Part shown: piece by piece, positions 16,161-22,850 of the stretch
Layout: each line of letters opens with the position of its first letter
Position numbering within the stretch: the first letter of the stretch is position 1
DNA from: Acholeplasma equifetale ATCC 29724
GTDB lineage: Bacteria; Bacillota_I; Bacilli_A; Acholeplasmatales; Acholeplasmataceae
Direction: 5' to 3'
Length of the DNA: 64,000 nucleotides
Assembly (NCBI RefSeq): GCF_000687735.1
Contig: NZ_JHXL01000001.1
Span: 248,001-312,000 of the forward strand
Notes under the pieces: generated by a model
Told to the model about the DNA's origin: nothing
Database searches by the model: none
The model's input: the letters and a program-made list of their open reading frames with translations, nothing else
Position numbers and translations under genes: made by a program

Positions 16161-18116
16161 TCACTCACAGCAGCTTCTTATAAAAGTAATAAAAGTGTCT
16201 TTATTCAATACTTCTTCTATACCGTTAAAAGACTTATAGATAACCCAATCAGCATTTGATTTTATAGGAAGATAAAAGTATTGATTTGTTATTCTAGACG
16301 CATGTAAAAACATTTTCCTTAAAGCATCAATTTTATCCTTATATTCAGTTTCATCTATCGAATAGCCAAAACCACTATTAACGCTTTTAACTTCAATAAT
16401 ATGAGTATCGCCATTTTTATCTTTCAAAATAAAATCTGGATATGAGCTATGCTTTGTATGTAAAACATACTCAAATTTTATTGTTGAGTTAGGATAATAG
16501 TTTTTACCCCAATACGAAGTACCTAATTTTTTTAGAATTTTTGCAAATTCTTTTTCCGCCTCAGAATCAAAATCATAATCCTCATCTGATTCATCATTTA
16601 ATTTCCAAGCCCAGTCGCTAATTTCTGTCGTATTTCCTGTGATTTCAAAATAGCTTGTTTTAGGGAAAGTTGCAACATCATCAAGTTCCATCGAACGCTC
16701 ATAGTCTGCCATAAACGAATTATTCTCAATATCAATTTCTGAAACGAAGTTGGATATTTTTAGCCAATCATCGTACGTTTTAATTTCATTCCAGCATAGA
16801 GAATTTGTTTCTGGGCTAATTTTATCCCACTTTCTATATAATTCAAAAACGGATGTTGTATTTGTATTAACAACCTTTGATTCAATATATTTCTTAACGT
16901 TAAATGAACTATTCTTTGATAAAGTTCCTAATTTTGTAGTTTTAACTTCAATATTTCTTTCGTCAATTCTGTTAACTTTTTTAAACTTTCGCATGTTGCC
17001 ATCAACAAGTCCCCAAACCCAGCATGTCAATGCTAATTCATGAGCTTCTTCATCAAATTTTTCCCAATCAACAAGAATTGGATTTCTTCTAACTCGTCCA
17101 ACAACCTGCTCATCCATTTGCTTACTTTTTGAATCTCTTACCTGGTATAACATACACGCACGAGGAATATCCCATCCTTCTGTTATCACCATCTTAAAAA
17201 CTATTATATCAATTAGAGATTCATTGTTCTTAACATAATCCTTCCATCTATTAACAGGAAGTTTCTTTACACTGTCATTCGTATCGCAGCCTTTCCCATT
17301 ATTATCATCAACGATATACATCCACTTTAGGTTTTTAGCTGGATCCGTAACAATTTTCTTTATTCTTGCCCATTCTTCTTCAGCCTTATCTTTATTAGAA
17401 ATCTGAATAATCAAGCAAGGATTTACTTTCAATTTATTAATATACTCTGTTTTAACTTGTTGAAATTTCTCAATAGCCTCCTCAACTGACGCATCTGGAT
17501 CTACTGTAAAAATATCACCATCTTTTGATTCCTCTGCCAATCGCTTAATCAATTTAGCATTAACTGCCTCTTCATTAGTAATCTCTACATCTGGTTTAAA
17601 CTTAGGAGTTGCTGAAAAATTTATTATTTTTGTAAACTGATCATTAAGTTCATCCAAATTACTTGTTGCTATATGACATTCATCTTTAATTAAATATACA
17701 AGTTTTCCATTCCATCTTAAAGTTATAAGCAAATTAGATAGTGCTCCACTTGTTTTTATTCTGGCTTTATCCTTGTATAAATCACGTGGCAATACATAAA
17801 CATTGTATGTATCTGGTATATAAACTTTTTCATCTTCAGCAAAATCGCTATTTATTAAATATGGTCTTATATTTGGAAATGAATATTGATACTCAATAAA
17901 TTTATCATAATTTTGCTTACCTAATCCAGCTTTAGATAAAGTACTGACTATGAAAACAACATCTGGATTGGCTAGAAATCTATTCATTAAATCTGCCATC
18001 ATGTATGTTTTTCCAGAGCCTGTTGGAGCTTTGAATGTGGTTTCTCTTTGATTAATTATCTTATTTTGAAGTGCAGTCACGGCATTTCGTTGTAATTCTT
18101 TAATTTCTTGAAGCAT
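16161..18116 (-). CDS. type III-like restriction subunit Res (helicase-nuclease)
   Basis: Protein of 651 residues. Walker A APTGSGKT is at 30-37 and the motif II box is DECH (145-148), followed by FSATPKF (motif III) and VVGRVRRNP (motif VI). The C-terminal nuclease has YPDFIL with D561, then IIEVKS with E575 and K577. This helicase then PD-(D/E)XK order is that of type III Res. It is shorter than classical Res proteins, which are usually near 900-1000 residues. It overlaps the methyltransferase gene by 17 bases, so they are coupled. With the methyltransferase it should form a restriction enzyme that cuts unmodified DNA. All motifs look intact. Confidence 0.82.
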   Translation of the reverse strand: MLQEIKELQRNAVTALQNKIINQRETTFKAPTGSGKTYMMADLMNRFLANPDVVFIVSTLSKAGLGKQNYDKFIEYQYSFPNIRPYLINSDFAEDEKVYIPDTYNVYVLPRDLYKDKARIKTSGALSNLLITLRWNGKLVYLIKDECHIATSNLDELNDQFTKIINFSATPKFKPDVEITNEEAVNAKLIKRLAEESKDGDIFTVDPDASVEEAIEKFQQVKTEYINKLKVNPCLIIQISNKDKAEEEWARIKKIVTDPAKNLKWMYIVDDNNGKGCDTNDSVKKLPVNRWKDYVKNNESLIDIIVFKMVITEGWDIPRACMLYQVRDSKSKQMDEQVVGRVRRNPILVDWEKFDEEAHELALTCWVWGLVDGNMRKFKKVNRIDERNIEVKTTKLGTLSKNSSFNVKKYIESKVVNTNTTSVFELYRKWDKISPETNSLCWNEIKTYDDWLKISNFVSEIDIENNSFMADYERSMELDDVATFPKTSYFEITGNTTEISDWAWKLNDESDEDYDFDSEAEKEFAKILKKLGTSYWGKNYYPNSTIKFEYVLHTKHSSYPDFILKDKNGDTHIIEVKSVNSGFGYSIDETEYKDKIDALRKMFLHASRITNQYFYLPIKSNADWVIYKSFNGIEEVLNKDTFITFIRSCCE

Positions 18117-19737
18117 CTTTTAGTTTCCTCGCTACTTTTTCAAAATTTGTACAAACCCATTCAATTTTTTCCTTAATATTATTGAATTTTTCATGACCAT
18201 ATAGAGTTTCATCAATTTTATCAAAAATCGAGTGATCATAAATTGAATATTCAGTCATTTCAAGAACTTCTAAAGAGCCATCAAATTTTTTATTCTTTTT
18301 AATCCAATCATAATTATTTCTGCCATCATATCCTTCGCCTTTTATTACTCTACGTAATCTATCTGCGGTAATGTATGCTAAATTATGTGGCAATCCATAT
18401 GAATCAAGTAATTCAATTTGATTTTTTACTGTATCGCTCTTTGTATCAGTTGCCAAAGTTTCAGGAAGTTGCACTAAAATAAAACTTCTATTTCCACCAT
18501 CTTTTCTGTTTAAGTTCATAACAGCTTGACCAGTAGTCCCTGATCCAGCAAAAAAGTCTAATACTACAGCGTCTTTTTTATCATAAGTTCGCATGTTTAC
18601 CAAATATTCAATCAATGATGATGGTTTAGGGAAATCAAACATTTTTTTACCAAAAATTGAATCTAATTCCTTAGTGGCTTCTTCATTTGTGCCAACACCA
18701 CATTCATCTTTAGAAATTATATTCGAAGGAGTTTTGATACGATCTCCAGATCTTGCATATCTTATAGCAAATTTTGTACTTTTAATATAGAAAGCTGTTC
18801 CCTTAGAGGCTTCTTTAAGAATTGTCTCTTGTGTCCATTTCATAGGTCCTTTTATGTGTAAATCATCAACAGGCATGCCTTCTCTCACTGCGAAACTTTC
18901 TTCCAATTCCACTCTATCATATTGTCCTGCAGGATAAACACCATCTGGAATCTTACAAATTATATTTTCTTTTGGAACTACCACACTAATTACTCTATTA
19001 CCATCATTTAACAGAGGCATATCTCCACCAGATACAACTCCACCAGATAGTCCACCATCCATCTGATATTTTTTATAGCATAAAACATATTCAAACTTTT
19101 TTCTTACATTTGGAGATAAGCTAGGTGGCGTTGCAGTTTTCATCCAATGAAAAGTGGCAAGATAATTTCTTTCTCCAAAAACCTCATCAAACAAGCATTT
19201 GATGTAAGCATAATTTTTATCATCTATACTGCAGAAAATTACACCAGTATCTGATAATAATTGTAATGCAATCATTAGTCTGGATTGCAACATACTTAAC
19301 AGATTATCTCTGTTTATTTGGTTTTCATAATTTGTATGTGCAAACTCACCTAAATCGTTTGCTCCATATGGAGGATCAATGTAAATAACATCTATTTTTC
19401 CTCTATACTCGACAAGTAAATTTAATAACGCATAATAATTATCACCTATGATAAGCTTGTTTTTTGTCCCGTTTCCATCAAAAGATAATTTTTCATTTTT
19501 GTTAAAAATATAAATGCCATCTGAAGGGACTTCAAGCTTTTTATCAAAAATTAATCCTGTCTTATAAAATGTTGTTCCAAGTTTACATATAGAAATTGCT
19601 TCATCCTCTGATTCGGCTTTAGATAATAATTTTTTTAAAAATTCCAAATTGTTTGGTTCTAGTATATGTTCTTCCACTCTTTTTTCTAAGTCTGCAATTA
19701 AGTTTTTAACCGTTTTGTTTTCAATGTAATTTGCCAT
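18100..19737 (-). CDS. type III-like DNA methyltransferase (Mod)
   Basis: Adenine N6-methyltransferase of 545 residues. The catalytic motif DPPYG (121-125) precedes the S-adenosylmethionine motif DFFAGSGTT (394-402), the beta-class order found in type III Mod proteins. A variable middle region (about 200-370) should recognise the target. The first ~90 residues are helical. It starts 1 base after the stop of the XRE regulator and overlaps res by 17 bases. It should protect host sites and give specificity to the Res subunit. No repeat tract that could cause phase variation was seen in the coding region. Confidence 0.9.
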   Translation of the reverse strand: MANYIENKTVKNLIADLEKRVEEHILEPNNLEFLKKLLSKAESEDEAISICKLGTTFYKTGLIFDKKLEVPSDGIYIFNKNEKLSFDGNGTKNKLIIGDNYYALLNLLVEYRGKIDVIYIDPPYGANDLGEFAHTNYENQINRDNLLSMLQSRLMIALQLLSDTGVIFCSIDDKNYAYIKCLFDEVFGERNYLATFHWMKTATPPSLSPNVRKKFEYVLCYKKYQMDGGLSGGVVSGGDMPLLNDGNRVISVVVPKENIICKIPDGVYPAGQYDRVELEESFAVREGMPVDDLHIKGPMKWTQETILKEASKGTAFYIKSTKFAIRYARSGDRIKTPSNIISKDECGVGTNEEATKELDSIFGKKMFDFPKPSSLIEYLVNMRTYDKKDAVVLDFFAGSGTTGQAVMNLNRKDGGNRSFILVQLPETLATDTKSDTVKNQIELLDSYGLPHNLAYITADRLRRVIKGEGYDGRNNYDWIKKNKKFDGSLEVLEMTEYSIYDHSIFDKIDETLYGHEKFNNIKEKIEWVCTNFEKVARKLKDASRN

Positions 19738-19738
19738 A

Positions 19739-19939
19739 TTATTTCTCCTCTACAACTATATTGTTTTCTTTGCAAAGTTTCTCAATTCTGATTCGAACTA
19801 TCTTTATAGGAATAGCTCGGCCGTTTTCCCACCTATTTACCGATGGATAGGAAACGCTCAAAATATCAGCCATTTCAGTTTGAGAAATATTTAATACTGA
19901 TCTTAATTCGAGTAATGCTTTTGCATAATCCTTTTCCAT
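19739..19939 (-). CDS. small XRE-family regulator of the type III-like operon
   Basis: Helix-turn-helix protein of 66 residues: ISQTEMADILSVSYPSVNRW is the XRE unit, and the tail LCKENNIVVEEK closely matches the regulator in front of hsdR. The stop lies directly before the mod ATG, so it is the first gene of the operon and probably its controller. A ribosome site (GGAGG) precedes the ATG. Its resemblance to 9611-9808 and 11799-11993 suggests a common origin and perhaps cross-regulation among the modules. Confidence 0.85.
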   Translation of the reverse strand: MEKDYAKALLELRSVLNISQTEMADILSVSYPSVNRWENGRAIPIKIVRIRIEKLCKENNIVVEEK

Positions 19940-20068
19940 TATTATTCCTCCATTTAATCGAATTGCATTCTAAATCAAATTATATCATCTTTAATCATTA
20001 TTATCTATTGTTTAAAACCATTTTCTCATTTTCAAAATGGAAATCCCTCTAAAAATAGGCCTAAATTT

Positions 20069-20165
20069 TGCAACCCCCTACCTTTTACGATGCAACCCCC
20101 TCTATTTTTGGCATAAAAAAATGCAACCCCCTAGCATTTTGAGCATTTGGAATTGCAACCCTCTT
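20069..20165. repeat. four direct repeats (TGCAACCCCCT) resembling an IS21-type end
   Basis: Copies begin at 20069, 20091, 20122 and 20154 (the last reads TGCAACCCTCT), with spacings of 22, 31 and 32 bases. They lie between the type III-like operon promoter and ssrA. Multiple subterminal repeats are typical of IS21-family ends, so this may be the solo end of a lost element and the edge of the accessory island. They could instead be binding sites for a regulator. Confidence 0.55.
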
Positions 20166-20264
20166 AATTGATGATTTGGTTTATATTGTTAAAAATGACA
20201 CTAAAAATAAGGCAAATCCCCTATTAAGCGGTATCGAACCCTGCTATTTTGGCCATTTTAGCCC

Positions 20265-20306
20265 TAAAAACAAAAAAATTGTGACAGATTTCTCGTATCA
20301 CAATTC
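20265..20306 (-). terminator. intrinsic terminator of ssrA
   Basis: On the minus strand ATTGTGA and TCACAAT form a stem around a 13-base loop, followed by TTTTTTTG and more T residues. It lies 12 bases past the tmRNA 3' end and should end its transcript. Confidence 0.8.
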
Positions 20307-20317
20307 TAGTTCTTTTA

Positions 20318-20664
20318 TGGTGGAGCTGATGGGATTTGAACCCATGTACGAGATTCTTCCAATAATGTAGTCTACATGTTTAGTCTATTTAATAATTTAG
20401 TACTTATCTAGTAAATAGACAAAATTAATAAGTACGAGTCTAGTAATAATTCATTCATAAACCTAGACATATTTATGAATATAGCTTGCCAACTGAGGTC
20501 AGCCAATAGCGGCAAGCACACTATTGGGGACCACGCGCTATATTATATTAAGCAGCGTAAGCAAATGTTTGGTTTCCGGATATTTAATCCTCGGCGTTTT
20601 ATACTGCGCAACCAGTACATGCATACAAAATCTTCTAAACCCCGGCGAATCCATAAACAGCCCC
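20318..20664 (-). ncRNA. ssrA: transfer-messenger RNA (tmRNA)
   Basis: The minus strand starts GGGGCTG and ends CAGCTCC-A-CCA, which pair as a 7-bp acceptor stem with the CCA encoded. The 3' T arm is ATGGG-TTCAAAT-CCCAT. The 5' part has GGATTCGCCGGGG, close to the conserved tmRNA start. The tag frame reads GGA AAC CAA ACA TTT GCT TAC GCT GCT TAA, giving GNQTFAYAA after the alanine-like start position. The RNA rescues stalled ribosomes and marks unfinished proteins for degradation. Length is 347 bases. It is single-piece, not permuted. It borders the defence island on its 3' side. Confidence 0.95.
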
Positions 20665-20674
20665 GAGCGCTCTT

Positions 20675-20703
20675 ATTATATATGAATAGTAAAAAAAATA
20701 CAA
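20675..20703 (-). promoter_or_regulatory. promoter of ssrA
   Basis: TTGTAT (20703-20698), a 17-base spacer and TATAAT (20680-20675) on the minus strand. The -10 box ends 10 bases before the mature tmRNA 5' end. Confidence 0.8.
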
Positions 20704-20781
20704 GAAATAAAAATAATATGATTTAATTTAATCTTAAATTTTTATATACCATATGTTTAAAAACTTCCGTGTTAAGAGTTT

Positions 20782-20818
20782 AAAAAACCAGAAACTAATA
20801 TATCATTCTGGTTTTTTT
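20782..20818. terminator. terminator between ssrA and thpR, working in both directions
   Basis: AAAAAACCAGAA and TTCTGGTTTTTTT flank a 12-base loop. It lies 24 bases past the thpR stop and should end that minus-strand transcript. Confidence 0.8.
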
Positions 20819-20841
20819 AAGTATTTATTTAAATCATTTTT

Positions 20842-21387
20842 TTATATTTGTACTTTACTTCTTAAACTATAAGTCTTAATTGGTGTATAAGTCAATTCAT
20901 TATTTACACGATGACTTTCATATAAATGAACTTTATCAATAATGACGTTTTTAGGTTCTACTTTAATGGAATCTAAATGAAACGACTCATGAAATACTGT
21001 TTCTCTTGAAAGCGTAATATGTGCTTTAAAATGATTTGGAAATTTATATCCCATATTATTTATCTTTTCAACAATACGTTTTTGAAGTTTTTTTAATGGC
21101 TCGCTTTCTTCTATTCCAAGCCAAACGATTTTCTCATGATTTCTATCAAATGATCCTAAGTGATTAATTGTTAAATTAAAAGCACTTATATTTTCTATAA
21201 ACTTTAATTCTTGTTCGATTAATCTTTGTTCAACTAAATCAATTTCACCTAGAAAAAGCAAAGTTAAGTGGTAATTCTTTTTAAGTGTTGTTCGACTTTT
21301 TGTAGTATGCTTTACTATTTGATTTTTTATATCATCAATCATATCGATTGCATCATCACTAAAAGGTATACCAATGAAAGCTCTCAT
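20842..21387 (-). CDS. thpR: RNA 2',3'-cyclic phosphodiesterase (2H family)
   Basis: Protein of 181 residues with the two HXTX motifs of the LigT/ThpR 2H phosphoesterase family: HLTL at 40-43 and HITL at 123-126, about 80 residues apart as expected. The first residues MRAFIGIPFS are typical of the family. It hydrolyses 2',3'-cyclic phosphate ends on RNA to 2'-phosphates and may act in RNA end repair. It stands as a single gene between ssrA and an ECF S-component gene on the same strand (33 bases away). Full length. Confidence 0.88.
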   Translation of the reverse strand: MRAFIGIPFSDDAIDMIDDIKNQIVKHTTKSRTTLKKNYHLTLLFLGEIDLVEQRLIEQELKFIENISAFNLTINHLGSFDRNHEKIVWLGIEESEPLKKLQKRIVEKINNMGYKFPNHFKAHITLSRETVFHESFHLDSIKVEPKNVIIDKVHLYESHRVNNELTYTPIKTYSLRSKVQI

Positions 21388-21420
21388 AAAATTCTTTCTT
21401 TCTTAATAAAGAATTCAATA

Positions 21421-22278
21421 TTATCTTAATCGTTCTTGAACCATAGGTAAACGATTTAAAGTAATATAGATAGGTGTGCCAATTGCAACCGCAGTCAATG
21501 CTTCAATTAATCCATTACTTGCAGCAATACCATAAATTAAAGTGACAGCATCACCAAATGCCATCTTAAACGCATCTGCAAAAAGAATCACTGATGCTAA
21601 TACCAATACAGTATGAATTAATGTTCCTACAATAAAACTAGAACTTACTGCTAGATCTTTATAATTTTGGTTTGAAACTAAATAGTAATAACCTGTAATA
21701 AATAATGCAATGATGACAAGTGATATAGGAATTACAATCTTTAATACATTATTTTCAGTTGTTGATGCATTTTCATATAACTCTACTAATGTTTCTTCTG
21801 ATACTGTTTCATCTAAAACTGCAGTATTATATTCATTCCAAATTGCATTCTTCGTAATTTCTAATGATCCAAAATAAACTGCAAAAATTGTAATTAAACT
21901 AACTAATCCAAATAAAATGTATTTTCCATATGATAATTTAGATAAAGCTAAAAATCCTTGATAAACAGTCCAAGCAGCTAAACCAAATAAAGCTCTTGGA
22001 AGCACTGAAACTAATGGATTTTGGAATGCTAAATCAAATGCTGTAGCTGCATACATATAAGATGCCATGAGTGATCCAATTCCAAAAACAACACCCAAAA
22101 TAAAACCATAACGGGGTTTTAAAATAAAAATACCAATCATTGTAGGAATGTGCACTAAAGTAACCGCAACCCCTGGAAGAAATGTAACAAATCCAAGCTG
22201 TGGAATTAATGACATTAATAAAATGATGGCAACAAATGTACTTGTTAAAACAAGTTGAAATATTTGATTTTGTTTCAT
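21421..22278 (-). CDS. ECF transporter S component (substrate unknown)
   Basis: Integral membrane protein of 285 residues with about six hydrophobic segments. The N-terminal half has PGVAVTLVHIPTMIGIFILK and SVLPRALFGLAAW, features of the PF12822-type substrate-binding subunits of energy-coupling-factor vitamin transporters. A hydrophilic loop (about 150-180) is longer than usual. It would bind a vitamin or similar small molecule and use the shared EcfAAT module encoded elsewhere. The specificity cannot be read from the sequence. A small hairpin next to its ribosome site (22283-22320) may regulate it. Confidence 0.75.
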   Translation of the reverse strand: MKQNQIFQLVLTSTFVAIILLMSLIPQLGFVTFLPGVAVTLVHIPTMIGIFILKPRYGFILGVVFGIGSLMASYMYAATAFDLAFQNPLVSVLPRALFGLAAWTVYQGFLALSKLSYGKYILFGLVSLITIFAVYFGSLEITKNAIWNEYNTAVLDETVSEETLVELYENASTTENNVLKIVIPISLVIIALFITGYYYLVSNQNYKDLAVSSSFIVGTLIHTVLVLASVILFADAFKMAFGDAVTLIYGIAASNGLIEALTAVAIGTPIYITLNRLPMVQERLR

Positions 22279-22282
22279 GTTA

Positions 22283-22325
22283 TACTCTCCTTTTTAGGCC
22301 AGTTATCTGGTCCCATAAGACACGT
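22283..22325 (-). promoter_or_regulatory. hairpin beside the ribosome site of the ECF S-component gene
   Basis: On the minus strand GGACCAG-ATAA-CTGGCC forms a stem with one bulged A, followed by CCTAAAAAGG, which can pair around the AGGAGAG ribosome site. ECF S genes are often under riboswitch control, but this does not match an aptamer I know (preQ1, THF and TPP were considered). Confidence 0.35.
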
Positions 22326-22367
22326 CAATTATAACATAATCATCTCAATAAATATATTTAAAATACA

Positions 22368-22781
22368 TTAATATTTTTCAATAAGTTGAATTTGTAATAA
22401 ACGTGCACTTAACGTAATATCTACTGATTTAGTCTCATATTGTATATATTTTAATATATAATTCATAGATAAAAGACCATATTTTTTATCATTAATGACT
22501 TTAAATGCACATCTAAAACTTTTATATAAGTTATTCATCTTAGGTTCACTTATTTTAGATTTAACTAAATATTTTTCTTCATATTTTTTCTTCAATGAAT
22601 TATTCTTAATAAAATCGTTAAATTCTTTTAAAAATATATCAATCTCTTTATTCAAGATATGCGTATCAAGTTCACTAAAAAAAGATTTAATCCAATCTAA
22701 GATTTGATTAATATTTAATTGATTATATTTTTTTATAAGATATTCATCTAAATTAATATTTTTATTTAATATTTTTTTCAT
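22368..22781 (-). CDS. uncharacterised lysine-rich protein, 137 residues
   Basis: Not recognised. The ATG at 22781 is preferred because GTGGTGA lies just before it; a GTG three codons upstream is possible. The protein starts MKKILNKNINLDEYLIKKYN, is basic and almost wholly helical, with no signal peptide or membrane segment. No catalytic motif is seen. It stands alone between the ECF S gene and the lipoprotein gene. Codon use is like that of its neighbours. Confidence 0.55.
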   Translation of the reverse strand: MKKILNKNINLDEYLIKKYNQLNINQILDWIKSFFSELDTHILNKEIDIFLKEFNDFIKNNSLKKKYEEKYLVKSKISEPKMNNLYKSFRCAFKVINDKKYGLLSMNYILKYIQYETKSVDITLSARLLQIQLIEKY

Positions 22782-22850
22782 ATTCACCACTTATGTTTAT
22801 TTTAACAAAAAATAAAAAATATCACAGTCGCCTGTGATATTTTAATTAAA

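Noticed and set aside
20069-20165. CRISPR array
   Set aside because: Repeats are only 11-12 bases with 10-20 base gaps of unequal length and no cas genes are present; no CRISPR array was found in the window.
20176-20370. 64-residue plus-strand frame through the tmRNA 3' end (contains VELMGFEPM)
   Set aside because: It is the antisense of the tmRNA acceptor/T arm, a well-known false protein pattern; the RNA gene explains it.
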